Shown: positions 1-8,740, counted from the stretch's first letter. The stretch is DNA of 64,000 bases from Hymenobacter norwichensis DSM 15439 (GCF_000420705.1 NZ_ATVL01000013.1:78251-142250); one strand, 5' to 3'. A program made the numbers and translations. Notes: generated by a model from the letters alone, not told the origin.

Positions 1-2
1 GC

Positions 3-212
3 GCCGACCCGAACGGGCGGAGCAGTGCTTTCATGAATTCGACCCCCGTCTTGTTCTACGCCGCCCGGCTGCCGGCGGCCCAGCAACGCGTGCTGGGGCT
101 GTTGTTGCAGTTTGGGGCGGACTCAACGCTGCCCAATGGTAGTGGGCAACGGGTTCAGTTGCCGGCTCAGTGGCGGCCCCCTACACCACCTGTCACCCCT
201 CAGCCCCGATAG
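3..212 (+). CDS. Ankyrin-repeat protein, C-terminal part (cut by window edge)
   Basis: An open frame enters from the left edge and ends at a TAG at 210-212. It reads ADPNG, then a 30-40 residue segment with AARLPAA and LLLQFGADSTLPNG. This is the helix-turn-helix and GAD-x-x-x-x-N pattern of an ankyrin repeat. Only about one and a half repeats are visible, followed by a Pro-rich tail. Ankyrin repeats mediate protein-protein contacts, and in bacteria they are common in orphan immunity genes. The internal ATG at 33 is in frame but is probably not the start, since the repeat begins before it. Confidence 0.6.
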   Translation, partial: ADPNGRSSAFMNSTPVLFYAARLPAAQQRVLGLLLQFGADSTLPNGSGQRVQLPAQWRPPTPPVTPQPR

Positions 213-366
213 ACGGATGAACGTGCAAGAAAAGTGTGATTTAACTAAAGAAAAAGCCTTTTTACACCCTGCAATTCACCGTGGCTTAAACGTTACGGAG
301 GTTGGTCCTGTCTCTGAAATTATAGCGCATTGCATCTCCCTTGTTCCGTTCAGAAGCGAGACGTAC

Positions 367-651
367 CTAGTCGCCGTAGAAACACACATAGGTATGCACC
401 TGCTCTTGGCTTCGGGTGATCAGCGCAAGGAGTTCCTCCAGCAGCGGGGAGGGTTCCAACGTCAGCAATAGGCGCAAGTCAGTTAACAACGCCGGTTGTT
501 GCAGGTGGTTGAACGTAGTATCCCCGTAGGGGTCCAGATAACGCAGCATCCGAAAGGCCTCGTCGTGCAAGCTCACCCCCGTTGTAAACTCTTCACCTAG
601 CGAAGCGATCGGGTGTTTGTTCTCGTCCTCTACGATGACGGTCCAACTCAT
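367..651 (-). CDS. Hypothetical small protein
   Basis: A 94-residue protein starting MSWTVIVEDENKHPIASLG. An upstream ATG at 717 is in frame, but the 22 extra residues look non-coding, so 651 is preferred. The body is Leu-rich and mildly acidic, with no signal peptide or membrane segment. Product not recognised. It sits in a run of small orphan genes that includes SUKH and ankyrin members, so an immunity-type role is possible but not shown. Confidence 0.5.
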   Translation of the reverse strand: MSWTVIVEDENKHPIASLGEEFTTGVSLHDEAFRMLRYLDPYGDTTFNHLQQPALLTDLRLLLTLEPSPLLEELLALITRSQEQVHTYVCFYGD

Positions 652-869
652 GCGGGCTAAGCTAAATAGAGGGTGGAGAAGGTACCAACGGGGTAAGACT
701 TCGCACCATGTAATCATTGAGAATCACCCCGACACCTAGTGGTTAGTCGGCGGCGGCAAGGGTGGGGTCGTTACGCTAGGCACCGCTGCGCAATAGTTTG
801 TAAACGATGAATCGTAGACGAGTTTTCCCACCGCCAATGAGTAAATAGCCGAAAGTAATCAGTGACTAG

Positions 870-1562
870 TTAGGATGAAACTAAATCCGGAATACGTACT
901 CTCAAAGGCAAATAGTCCACTTCTTTAGACCCGGTCAAAACAAAATTTTTATTCTCTGAATCCAGTAATATATTCTTATACATTACCAAGAAAAATCCAG
1001 CACCGTTTGCCGCTTCTTCCAACTGCATATTGAGCAGTAACTTATCGTTGTATTCAATGCAAAATAACGAGTCCATAGTAAATTCATTAAAATGGATTCT
1101 CAAATAAACCTTATACTCACTACCCTTAACGTAAAATCTTTTTTCAATAAGGTTGAAATCTGGATTTAAGTTTAACGCCAACCCCCGCTCCAGTACGTTG
1201 TCAATAACTGCCGGAAGTTCGTCGTCTATTCGCCCGGCACCCCCTTTCATAATGGAACAGGCCCTTCTCCATAGATATACATACTTACTTGTTTTGTCAA
1301 AAGAAGAAAGAAGATCCAAATCAATGGTATCGTAGTAAGAATAATACCCTTTAGTATGCTGATACTGGCCTTGTGGAACAATAGGAAAATTGCGATAGTA
1401 ATTTTCGGGATAAAACCTTATAATAATTTCGTTTAATTTATTTTTACTATAATACTCATTTATCAAATTCTGGAAAAGAACTGATAAGGGGAAGAAAAAG
1501 GCATCGAGATCATTTATACGTTCACCATCTTCTTTTCCGAAAAGAAAGAGGATGCGTTTCAT
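870..1562 (-). CDS. Hypothetical protein, AT-rich
   Basis: A 230-residue soluble protein beginning MKRILFLFGKEDGERI. It is rich in Tyr, Asn, Lys and Ile and is clearly lower in GC than the surrounding DNA, which suggests recent transfer. No known motif was recognised. The alternation of hydrophobic strands and charged turns suggests an alpha/beta fold. It lies alone between non-coding gaps, in the immunity-like run at the left end. Confidence 0.7.
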   Translation of the reverse strand: MKRILFLFGKEDGERINDLDAFFFPLSVLFQNLINEYYSKNKLNEIIIRFYPENYYRNFPIVPQGQYQHTKGYYSYYDTIDLDLLSSFDKTSKYVYLWRRACSIMKGGAGRIDDELPAVIDNVLERGLALNLNPDFNLIEKRFYVKGSEYKVYLRIHFNEFTMDSLFCIEYNDKLLLNMQLEEAANGAGFFLVMYKNILLDSENKNFVLTGSKEVDYLPLRVRIPDLVSS

Positions 1563-1769
1563 GGACTGCGAATATGTGTTAAGGATTTTTTAGCCGTTTT
1601 CCCGTTCTAAAGTTTACCGGGTGCACTACCTTCCAGTCCTTCGAGTTCCCAACGTCCTATCGTGTTGTACTGTTAGCACCAAGGTTGCGGCCCTGTGCCA
1701 CCCACGTAGTATCACCTTGTAGGGCGGAGTATGTAAACTGCATCCCACCTACCGATGCTCCGATAAACT

Positions 1770-2174
1770 TTATTCTTCGTTCTTATTGTATACAAACTTA
1801 ACTAGCTCATCCAAGCTAGAGCCAACGTAGACCTTGTACTCATCTTCATACATATCTAATTCGTAAATGCCCTTGCTACCCTTGTGAAAGCCGTAATGAA
1901 AAGTACCTCCGCTTGAACCAAAAATCCAGAAGTCTTGAACAGGAATCGAGTCTTGTGCTTCGTTTTGTTCATTAACCTGCAAACAGTCGTCAATAGTCCA
2001 GATAGCCAAATACGCTGACTCGCCAATCTTCCCTTCACCTCCATCGGCTTTCTGAATGAATTCTATATAATCTACTGAGTAAGCAACATTTCTCGCTTGT
2101 CTAATTCTTTGCAACTCAGTAGGCGAAGGGGCTGCATTTAAGTAGAAGTCTTTTGTTAGAAATAAACTATTCAT
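1770..2174 (-). CDS. SMI1/KNR4 (SUKH) family immunity-type protein
   Basis: A 134-residue protein. SUKH features are visible: an N-terminal helix pair ending in DYIEFIQKADGGEG, the strand AYLAIWTIDDCLQVNE, and DFWIFGSSGG followed by a strand ending YVGSSLDELVKF. SUKH proteins commonly neutralise contact-dependent or polymorphic toxins, usually nucleases. Here no toxin gene is adjacent, so this would be an orphan immunity gene. Length matches the family. The specific toxin target is unknown. Confidence 0.75.
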   Translation of the reverse strand: MNSLFLTKDFYLNAAPSPTELQRIRQARNVAYSVDYIEFIQKADGGEGKIGESAYLAIWTIDDCLQVNEQNEAQDSIPVQDFWIFGSSGGTFHYGFHKGSKGIYELDMYEDEYKVYVGSSLDELVKFVYNKNEE

Positions 2175-2236
2175 GCTTTCGATTTCCTTTTTGAAGATTG
2201 TTTTGTAGGCGGTTTGAGGTGGTTTAATTAGGCCAC

Positions 2237-2542
2237 TCAGAGTTGGGGGGCAGTTTGAAAGTGGAACTCAAAGTGATCAGATAATTGATAGCCGAAGGCG
2301 AAAATGCCAGCGTTCGGCGTTGTAATAGGCCAAGTAATAACGCCTCGTGGCGGGTAAGGTGATCGGGTAAATCTGGACAGATAGGGGCTACTGTTTTCCT
2401 TGTCAGGAAAAACAGTCCCCAACTTATCAAACGCTGCCACTATGATGCGGCCTTGCGGGCGAAAGCCTGACGAGTCGTCAATGAAAACCGTGCTAACCCA
2501 TTTTACGAGCTTTAATTCACCTTTTGTAAAATGCCACATCAA
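2237..2542 (-). CDS. Hypothetical small protein
   Basis: A 101-residue frame beginning MMWHFTKGELKLVKW, with a beta-rich sequence (VSTVFIDDSSGF, GRIIVAAFDKLG). No family recognised. It lies 63 bases upstream of the SUKH gene on the same strand and could be co-transcribed with it. A shorter frame in another register overlaps it and is treated as a shadow. Confidence 0.45.
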   Translation of the reverse strand: MMWHFTKGELKLVKWVSTVFIDDSSGFRPQGRIIVAAFDKLGTVFPDKENSSPYLSRFTRSPYPPRGVITWPITTPNAGIFAFGYQLSDHFEFHFQTAPQL

Positions 2543-2681
2543 TAGGAATGCTTGAGCAGCAGCACAGCCGAGAATGTGTGATAAGCATGTGAAAGCCAGT
2601 CCAGACCTTGCTTAACCCACCTATTTCTTAAACTGCGCTTAACAAGTCAGGGAACTTGTAGCACCATCATCATAAACAGTA

Positions 2682-3092
2682 ATGCACACCGAGTCTCAAG
2701 GCTTAGAAACGGTTTACACCATCACGGATTGGTATGATGGTGCACGTATAGGTGTGGCTGATTTTAGAGGCCAGCCTCATTATTATGAATGTATTTGGGA
2801 CGAAGCGGCCTACAATTGGTCAGACACCTATTTGCTTAGTCTTATTGATACGGAAACACTACAGTTCGCCTTAGAAGACTGGTCAATGTGGCTGCGTTGG
2901 AAAGCCGCTTTTGATAAAGGAGAGACAACACAAGAAACGCATCCAGTTTTGCCAGAAGACAGATTAAGGCACGCTGAAATTGAGCAGGCTTTAGCTGAAA
3001 AGCTAGTTATTGATCCTGTCAAAAGCCTCAAAGCCGTTGCTGAATTTCACTATGGTGAAAACTCATTAGTCAGGTGGAGCCTCTTGACTTGA
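2682..3092 (+). CDS. Hypothetical protein, Trp-rich
   Basis: A 136-residue acidic protein (MHTESQGLETVYTITDWYDG) with several Trp and Tyr residues, among them ITDWYDG, YECIWDE and LEDWSMWLRW. The family is not known to me. It has no signal peptide or membrane segment. It is transcribed alone on the plus strand, divergent from the preceding minus-strand genes, and a hairpin terminator follows at about 3205. Confidence 0.6.
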   Translation: MHTESQGLETVYTITDWYDGARIGVADFRGQPHYYECIWDEAAYNWSDTYLLSLIDTETLQFALEDWSMWLRWKAAFDKGETTQETHPVLPEDRLRHAEIEQALAEKLVIDPVKSLKAVAEFHYGENSLVRWSLLT

Positions 3093-3204
3093 AAGAGCCT
3101 TGTACTCGCCAAAATTCTATAATTCTAGGGCAGGAGCGGTGGGGTAAAAACTGCACTTATTCCAAGGACCCGCTTACAACAAGCGATTATGTAAAGAGAT
3201 TAAA

Positions 3205-3248
3205 ACAAGACACCCAGCTTCCTCGCTGGAGGGTGCCGGGTGTCTTGT
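3205..3248. terminator. Hairpin terminator between convergent genes
   Basis: Perfect 11-bp inverted arms (ACAAGACACCC and its complement) enclose a 22-nt loop. The hairpin sits between the plus-strand gene ending at 3092 and the minus-strand gene ending at 3318. A position between convergent 3' ends fits a bidirectional terminator. Confidence 0.6.
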
Positions 3249-3317
3249 TGTGCTATTTAGGGTATAGTGAATTTCTATTTGTCCTGGGCCTTATATAGGG
3301 AAAGCCACGCGCTTAAA

Positions 3318-3812
3318 CTATTTTTTAGTCTGGACGCAGCCAAACCCAACGGCCGTAGTCTTAGCATAGGCAGTAGGGTAGAGGCGCTGCACGCGGGCTA
3401 GCGTTCGACGCAAGGCCGCCGAGTGGGGCACACCCGACGCTGCCACGACGATATAGTAGCCTTTGGCTAACCCCGCGTGGCTGGTAGAAAACTCGATAGA
3501 AATATCGTCGCTCTGCTCGTTCAGGTCCTGCCCCCGGGGCCAGTAGCAGGGGTAGCGGCAGCCGCTTTTCTCACATTCTTCCTGACTGGCACTCAAGCCC
3601 GTAGTTTTATTAGGCCGGTAGCCGTGTAGGTTGAGGGGCCGCGCCAGCCGGGTGGCAGCTTGCCGAGCGCTCGCCAGCGCGATGGCGTAGTCGTGCGTGC
3701 TTTGCAGGATGACAAACTCCTTAGGCAATTCGGAAGGGTTGTACTGCCCCTGGGCCAGTGCCGGGGCAGCGCTGCCCAGCAGCGCAGGCAGGTAAAGGAG
3801 GAACAGGCGCAC
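3318..3812 (-). CDS. Secreted hypothetical protein
   Basis: A 164-residue protein with a clear signal peptide (MRLFLLYLPALLGSAAPALA, then QGQ). Two segments look related to each other: FVILQSTHDYAIALASARQ near the N-terminus and YYIVVAASG followed by LARVQRLYP near the C-terminus. The layout recalls SPOR-type peptidoglycan-binding repeats, but no repeat match can be proven by eye. Four Cys in the middle and near the end suggest an oxidised, extracytoplasmic protein. Confidence 0.6.
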   Translation of the reverse strand: MRLFLLYLPALLGSAAPALAQGQYNPSELPKEFVILQSTHDYAIALASARQAATRLARPLNLHGYRPNKTTGLSASQEECEKSGCRYPCYWPRGQDLNEQSDDISIEFSTSHAGLAKGYYIVVAASGVPHSAALRRTLARVQRLYPTAYAKTTAVGFGCVQTKK

Positions 3813-3839
3813 GACAAAAGCTTTTAATTGATATTCGTG

Positions 3840-3877
3840 GGGGCCAAGCGAAAGGTTGGCCCCGGTTGAAAGTTTGG
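3840..3877. repeat. Hairpin plus 22-bp block shared with 43789-43810
   Basis: A hairpin with 8-bp arms (GGGGCCAA at 3840-3847 and its complement at 3856-3863) is followed by GGTTGAAAGTTTGG. The block 3856-3877 matches 43789-43810 at 20 of 22 positions. The shared sequence may be the end of an insertion element or a dispersed intergenic repeat; only two copies are seen here. Confidence 0.4.
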
Positions 3878-4059
3878 TTTAAAATTCGCATTTGCGCCCT
3901 TGACTTGGCGGGTCTTCTCTACAGACGGCCTTGGTTAACGGGCAGTCACTCGGTGGACGTGTTAACGCATCCTAGTGCGCGGCGGCTGGCTCAGCAAGAT
4001 GCACCTTTTTGAGCCACTAAGCCAGCGTAGCGATTCGTCGCTGAACCGGCTATTTAGAT

Positions 4060-4112
4060 GGCTCAAGAAGTGGGTTTCGTAAGGTAAATTTGTGACCCAT
4101 ACTTCCTGAGCC
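4060..4112. promoter_or_regulatory. Inverted repeat at recombinase start (candidate res site or operator)
   Basis: The left arm at 4060-4075 (GGCTCAAGAAGTGGGT) is repeated in inverse at 4095-4112, with one mismatch and a 2-base bulge. The right arm ends exactly at the base before the recombinase ATG at 4113. Serine recombinases usually bind imperfect dyads next to their own gene, so this could be the crossover site, an autorepression site, or both. Confidence 0.45.
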
Positions 4113-4682
4113 ATGCAACACCCTTTCGGCTACGCCCGCGTTTCCGCCACCGACCAGAACCTGGCCACGCAGGTGGAGGACCTTACCCAGGCGGGCTGCA
4201 CGCGCATTTTTCAGGAGAAGGTTTCCGGCACACGGACCCATAGCCTAGCCCTCGATGAGTTGCTAGCCACCGTGCGGGAAGGCGACGTGGTGGTGGTGAA
4301 CCGCTTGGCGCGACTTGGCCGCAATACCGTGCACACGATTCAGTTGGTGGAAGAATTTAACCGACGTGAGGTGCATTTTCGGGCGCTCGACCTGGGCATC
4401 GACTCGCGCACCCCAGCAGGCAAGATGATTATCGGGGTGTTCAGCTCCTTCAATCAGTACGAGCGGGAGAACAACCGACAGAAGAGCTTGGCCGGCATTG
4501 AGCTAGCCAAGCAGCAGGGGAAGCACCTGGGCCGGCCCGCTGGGCGCGATGCCGAGAAGCTGGCCAAGGTAGCCACGGCCTTAGAGCGGGGCTTATCGGT
4601 GGCTGAAATTGTAACCCTCACCGGCATTAGCCGCGCCAGCGTCAAGCGTTACCGGCAGGAGATTGAAAGGCAAATTACTTAA
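4113..4682 (+). CDS. Serine recombinase, resolvase/invertase family
   Basis: A 189-residue protein of normal length for small resolvases/invertases (Pin, Hin, TnpR). The catalytic domain opens with FGYARVSATDQN, and Ser11 is the expected nucleophile. EGDVVVVNRLARLGRN carries the conserved Arg pair, and SFNQYERENNRQKSLAGIELAK is the start of the long helix. The C-terminal helix-turn-helix is GLSVAEIVTLTGISRASVKRY. It catalyses site-specific recombination at short dyads, probably resolving or inverting a nearby segment. An inverted repeat abuts its start. No transposase is adjacent. Confidence 0.9.
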   Translation: MQHPFGYARVSATDQNLATQVEDLTQAGCTRIFQEKVSGTRTHSLALDELLATVREGDVVVVNRLARLGRNTVHTIQLVEEFNRREVHFRALDLGIDSRTPAGKMIIGVFSSFNQYERENNRQKSLAGIELAKQQGKHLGRPAGRDAEKLAKVATALERGLSVAEIVTLTGISRASVKRYRQEIERQIT

Positions 4683-5031
4683 AATCAGTAAGTTATTTTG
4701 TCTTAAATCTAACATTATGCTAATCAACTATTCCATAAATCCTATCAACCAAAGCTCATCGGTTGAATTCAGGTTTTTTACTAGTTGTAATTCTCTTTTT
4801 AGAAGCGCTATGATTAATTGGGTAACAGTTGCTGTAAAGTCGATGAGGTACTACTCCTTTCAGTTGATGTTAATTAGCTGCAACTAGCTCCACCGCAGCT
4901 AGGATAAGAGCTTGTTTGCTGGTAGTTAAGATAAAGACCTGCTCCTACTTTGACTATCAGCAAACATCAAGGTTGATAGGTAGGACCATGTTCAATGGCA
5001 GCCGCAACGTCCGCAATCCAGCAGCTGAGTC
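4683..5031. other. AT-rich intergenic gap
   Basis: About 350 bases between the recombinase end and the end of the efflux operon. Base composition is lower in GC than either side. Short open frames exist but show no coding character. No clear hairpin with a T-run was found. Confidence 0.4.
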
Positions 5032-6651
5032 TTACCCAGCGGCGGCCGCTTCCCCGTCATGGCCTGGCTTGTTGGCACGCATCAGGAACACTAGGGGAAT
5101 TGACAGCAGACACGCGAAACCCAGCAGGTAGAAGGAATCGATGTACGATAGCACGTTGGATTGCAGCTGTACCGCCCCGTAAATGGCGGCCTGAGCTCGT
5201 TGCGCAGCATCTACCATACTCCCATCGGCGGCGGCTTGGCTGAGGGTCAGGTCTTGCAGGCTGGTTTCGTAGCCGGGATTAGAAAAGTTGAGGCCATCAA
5301 TTAGGCGGCTCTGATGAAACTGCGCCCGCCGCGAAATCAAGGTGGTAATGGCTGCAATACCAAAGCTGCCGCCCAAGGACTGAGCCAAGTTGATGAGCGT
5401 GGCGGCCTGGTTGGTTTTATTTTTGGCAATACCCACGTAGGCCGCCACACTGATGGGCACAAACAAGAACGCCAGCCCCATGCTCTGGTACACCCGGGCT
5501 TTGGCCACGCTAAAGAAATCAATGTCCGAGCTCAGCACGTAGGCGTAATTGAAGAGCGCAAGCGTGCTGATAATCAAGCCAAATAGAATCATCCAGCGGG
5601 CCTGCACTTTGCCCGATAGCACGCCCACCACGGGCATGAGCAGCAACACCGCCAGCCCCCCGGGCGAAATAGCCAATCCACTTTTTATGGCCGTATAGCC
5701 CAGCAAGCTCTGCAAAAACAACGGCAACTGCGTGGAACTGCTGAAAAGCACGGCTCCTACCGCAAACATGATAAGCACCGCCGCGGCAAAGTTGCGGTGC
5801 CGCAGCAATTTCAGGTCGATAACCGGGTCTTTGACGCGCAGTTCCCACACGATGCCTGCTATCAGCGCCACGGCGGCCACCACGCTCAACGCCGAAATCA
5901 GGCCCGAAGTGAACCACTCTTCCCGCTCGCCACGACTCAACACGAATTGCAGAGCACTGAGCCCTACTGCCAGCAAGCTGAGGCCAATGTAATCCACCCG
6001 CAGGCCGCCTTTCCACAGCGCGGCTTTCTCTTTTATTAGGGCCGGTGGGTCTTTTACCAGAATGGAAACCAGAAAAGCAGTGACCAGCGCCACCGGCACG
6101 TTCACGAAAAACACCCAGTTCCAGCTGGCATTGTCCACGAGGTAGCCGCCGAGCGTGGGACCCACCGTGGGCGCAACTACCGTTGCCACGCCGTAAGCCG
6201 CAAAAGCCAGCCCGCGTTGTGCCGGCGGAAACGTATCGGTGAGGATGGCTTGAGCCATGGGTGAGAGCATGCCCCCGCAAAGCCCTTGCACCACCCGCAT
6301 AAACACCAGAACCCCAATGGTTGGTGATAAGCCGCACAGCAGCGAGGTAGCCCCGTAAGCCAGCAAGCAGATGGAAAACAGGCGCTTGCGCCCCACGACC
6401 GTAGCCATGAATCCCGCAATGGGCAGCACGACGCCCTTGGCCACCAACTGCGCCGTAACCACCCAGGTTACCTCATCTTGGGCGGCGCTCAGGTTACCGC
6501 CAATCTGCGACAGGGCCACCGATACGCTGGTATCGTCGAGCACTTCCATGAACGTGGCCATGGCCACTGTCACGGCAATGGCCCACTTGGCATTGCCGGC
6601 GCTATGGGTTGCGCTGTCGGCTGGCTTTTTCTGCGTCTTGGTCTGGCTCAT
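5032..6651 (-). CDS. emrB: DHA2-family MFS drug transporter, EmrB-like
   Basis: A 539-residue inner-membrane protein with about 14 hydrophobic segments. Typical DHA2 landmarks are FMEVLDDTSVSVALSQIGGNL in the first helix, the motif-A region GFMATVVGRKRLF, and the motif-C-like APTVGPTLGGYLV. It would exchange protons for toxic compounds and pass them to the HlyD adaptor. It is the last gene of a TolC-HlyD-unknown-EmrB operon and starts 22 bases after the 206-residue gene. Substrates cannot be read from the sequence. Confidence 0.93.
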   Translation of the reverse strand: MSQTKTQKKPADSATHSAGNAKWAIAVTVAMATFMEVLDDTSVSVALSQIGGNLSAAQDEVTWVVTAQLVAKGVVLPIAGFMATVVGRKRLFSICLLAYGATSLLCGLSPTIGVLVFMRVVQGLCGGMLSPMAQAILTDTFPPAQRGLAFAAYGVATVVAPTVGPTLGGYLVDNASWNWVFFVNVPVALVTAFLVSILVKDPPALIKEKAALWKGGLRVDYIGLSLLAVGLSALQFVLSRGEREEWFTSGLISALSVVAAVALIAGIVWELRVKDPVIDLKLLRHRNFAAAVLIMFAVGAVLFSSSTQLPLFLQSLLGYTAIKSGLAISPGGLAVLLLMPVVGVLSGKVQARWMILFGLIISTLALFNYAYVLSSDIDFFSVAKARVYQSMGLAFLFVPISVAAYVGIAKNKTNQAATLINLAQSLGGSFGIAAITTLISRRAQFHQSRLIDGLNFSNPGYETSLQDLTLSQAAADGSMVDAAQRAQAAIYGAVQLQSNVLSYIDSFYLLGFACLLSIPLVFLMRANKPGHDGEAAAAG

Positions 6652-6673
6652 GAATTCCTAATCGGGCCGCCCG

Positions 6674-7294
6674 CTAATGAGGTGTGGTGTGCAAATGGGT
6701 GCGCAGCCGCGTGACGGCCTCTTTGTAATGCGCCACGAAGTCGGCCAGGATTTCCTCGCGGGTGACGCTCTCGATTTCGCGCCCTTCAGCCCAGGTGCCA
6801 AGCAGTTCAATGGTTTTGGTACGGGCCGGCTTTTTATCGTCCTTCTTCTCGTCTTTGCCTTCTTCGCCGGCCTCTTCTCCCTCCTCCCCTTCCGCCTCGT
6901 CTTCGGTTTGGGCCGGCTTGCCTTCCTCCCCCTCTTGCTGAGAGTCGTCGGCGGGCTTGAGGGCCAGTGGATTTTCTTCAAACCAGCAGTGGATGTAGGG
7001 CGTCACGCCTTCCACCCGAGGTTCGGCCAGCACGGCGTATTGAAACTCTACCGGCCCATCGGGGCGGTGCACGATGAGGTAGATGCGGCTTTGGTCGAGG
7101 CCAGTTTCGCAGGTGCGGCCGTGCTGCTTCAGCGCTTCGGCGGCGGCTTCTAATGCCGGTTGCGCCACTTCGCTATAGAAGGCGTTTTGCCGCGTGATGT
7201 TACGGCTGTACGCTTCGTTTTCGCGGTCTACGGTAGCAAAGAAATCGTTCAGTTCCGCTTGCCAGCGGTCCGCTAAAGTAGGTTGGGGTGCCAT
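6674..7294 (-). CDS. Unknown protein of the efflux operon with acidic, Lys-rich linker
   Basis: A 206-residue soluble protein. Residues 1-115 form a plausible alpha/beta domain (YSRNITRQNAFYSEV, IYLIVHRPDGPVEFQYAVL). Residues about 116-160 are almost only Glu, Lys, Asp and Gly. Residues 160-206 contain TIELLGTWAEGREIES and an amphipathic helix. It has no signal peptide and is therefore likely cytoplasmic. It lies between the HlyD and EmrB genes with short gaps, so co-expression is expected. I do not recognise the family. The charged linker is unusual beside a transporter. Confidence 0.7.
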   Translation of the reverse strand: MAPQPTLADRWQAELNDFFATVDRENEAYSRNITRQNAFYSEVAQPALEAAAEALKQHGRTCETGLDQSRIYLIVHRPDGPVEFQYAVLAEPRVEGVTPYIHCWFEENPLALKPADDSQQEGEEGKPAQTEDEAEGEEGEEAGEEGKDEKKDDKKPARTKTIELLGTWAEGREIESVTREEILADFVAHYKEAVTRLRTHLHTTPH

Positions 7295-7393
7295 AAGATG
7301 GTAGAAAAGAGCGAAACTGGAAGTCCAGCGTGGAGTAGGAAGAATGCGCCTGGATATAGTGGCTTACCACCGCAGTCAGCAAGTGCACAACGC

Positions 7394-8740
7394 TTAGCGC
7401 GTGACGGCTGTCCGCGGCGTACGAGCTTCATTGTCAGGGGTGGCGGGCTGCTGCTGGGGCTCCACGCTAATGTCTACCTCTGGCACCACCGACATGCCAG
7501 GAGCCAGCAGGTGCAGGTTGGGTTGGTCGTTGAAGACAATTTTCACGGGGATGCGTTGGACTACTTTCACGTAGTTGCCAGTGGCATTTTCGGCGGGCAG
7601 CAAACTGAACCGGGCCCCGGTTCCCCGCTGGAAACTCTCCACTTTCCCGTAGAATTTCTCGCCGGAATAAGCGTCCACTTCCAGCTCTACCGGCTGGCCG
7701 GCGCGCATCTTTTCCAGCTGCGTTTCCTTGAAATTGGCCGTCACCCACAGCTGCCCGTACGTGAGGGCCATCAGCTGTTGCCCCACGGCTACCGTCTGGC
7801 CTTCGTCCACGGCTTTGCGCGTGACGCGGCCCGTTTCGGCGGCGTAGATTTTAGCGTAAGACAATTGCAGCCGCGCTTGGTCGGCAATGGCCTGTGCTTC
7901 GCCGATCTGCGCCGCCGCTACGCTGATTTGCTCGGTGGCTTGTTGGTAATCGTTTTCCGCCTGAGTTACAGCAGCCCGGGCCTGCTCGGCTTGGGCTGCC
8001 ACCGTTTGGGTGCGCTTGCGGGCGGCGGCAGCCTGCGCGGCGGTGGTGCGGGCCGCCGTAAGGGCCTGGTCGTAGCGCTGGCGCGAAACGGCGTCGGTCT
8101 TGTAGAGTTCAGCGTAGCGCTGTTCGTCGCGGGCGTCCCGGTCGGCTTGGGCCTGCGCGGCTTGGGCTTCGGCCTGGGCTTGTTCCAGCGAAGCCAATGC
8201 CGCATTCAATTGCGCGCGCTGCTGGTTGATTACGCTGCGCCGCGAAGTGGCCGCCCGGGCGGATGCCGCCCGTTGCGCCTGGGCACTTACCACACTGGAC
8301 TGTGCCTGTTGCAGCCGGGCTTGATAATCGCGCGGGTCCAACTCCAGCAGCAAAGTGCCGGCTTTTACCAACTGGTTGTCACGCACGTACACCCGGAGCA
8401 CGGTACCTGCCGCTCGGGGGCTCACCCGCACCGCATCCCCTTCAATGAACGCATTATCAGTGGACTCATGAGCCCGGGCGTGCAGGTAATAGCGAATCCC
8501 GAAAAATAGTACTGCTAATAGCAGGACAAGCGCTCCAATGACAAACCACGGCCGCTTGTAAACCGGGGTCTGGGTGGTTTCGTCGGGGGCATCGCCGGGC
8601 TGCTGCTGCACGGTACGCCGCCCACGGGCGCTGACGTCCGGGGCGTCAGAGGGGTCGGCCATTTGCCGGCGGTTTGCGGAGGGAGAAGTAGAGTCGGCCA
8701 TTTGCCGGCGGTTTGCGGAGGGAGAAGTAGAGTCGGCCAT
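7394..8740 (-). CDS. emrA: HlyD/EmrA-type membrane fusion protein
   Basis: A 448-residue periplasmic adaptor. One N-terminal membrane segment (RPWFVIGALVLLLAVLFFGIRYY) is followed by the biotinyl-lipoyl half DNAFIEGDAVRVSPRAAGTV. A long Ala/Gln-rich coiled coil of about 150 residues comes next, then the returning barrel strands (GQPVELEVDAYSG, YVKVVQRIPVKI). It links the EmrB pump to the TolC channel. A 39-bp exact duplication at the start repeats MADSTSPSANRRQ twice and creates three in-frame ATGs at 8740, 8701 and 8662. The innermost, MADPSDAPD, is the likely ancestral start. Confidence 0.93.
   Translation of the reverse strand: MADSTSPSANRRQMADSTSPSANRRQMADPSDAPDVSARGRRTVQQQPGDAPDETTQTPVYKRPWFVIGALVLLLAVLFFGIRYYLHARAHESTDNAFIEGDAVRVSPRAAGTVLRVYVRDNQLVKAGTLLLELDPRDYQARLQQAQSSVVSAQAQRAASARAATSRRSVINQQRAQLNAALASLEQAQAEAQAAQAQADRDARDEQRYAELYKTDAVSRQRYDQALTAARTTAAQAAAARKRTQTVAAQAEQARAAVTQAENDYQQATEQISVAAAQIGEAQAIADQARLQLSYAKIYAAETGRVTRKAVDEGQTVAVGQQLMALTYGQLWVTANFKETQLEKMRAGQPVELEVDAYSGEKFYGKVESFQRGTGARFSLLPAENATGNYVKVVQRIPVKIVFNDQPNLHLLAPGMSVVPEVDISVEPQQQPATPDNEARTPRTAVTR
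8658..8735. repeat. 39-bp exact tandem duplication in the hlyD 5' end
   Basis: Two identical 39-base units occupy 8658-8696 and 8697-8735, followed by a partial GCCAT. The length is a multiple of three, so the frame is preserved and each unit brings its own start codon on the minus strand. The lack of any difference between copies points to a recent slippage event. Confidence 0.9.

Noticed and set aside
3074..3298. Open frame after the 136-residue gene
   Set aside because: It runs through the terminator hairpin and has no coding features.
7283..8509. Plus-strand frame opposite the HlyD gene
   Set aside because: Antisense shadow of a well-supported adaptor gene; no domain and biased composition.
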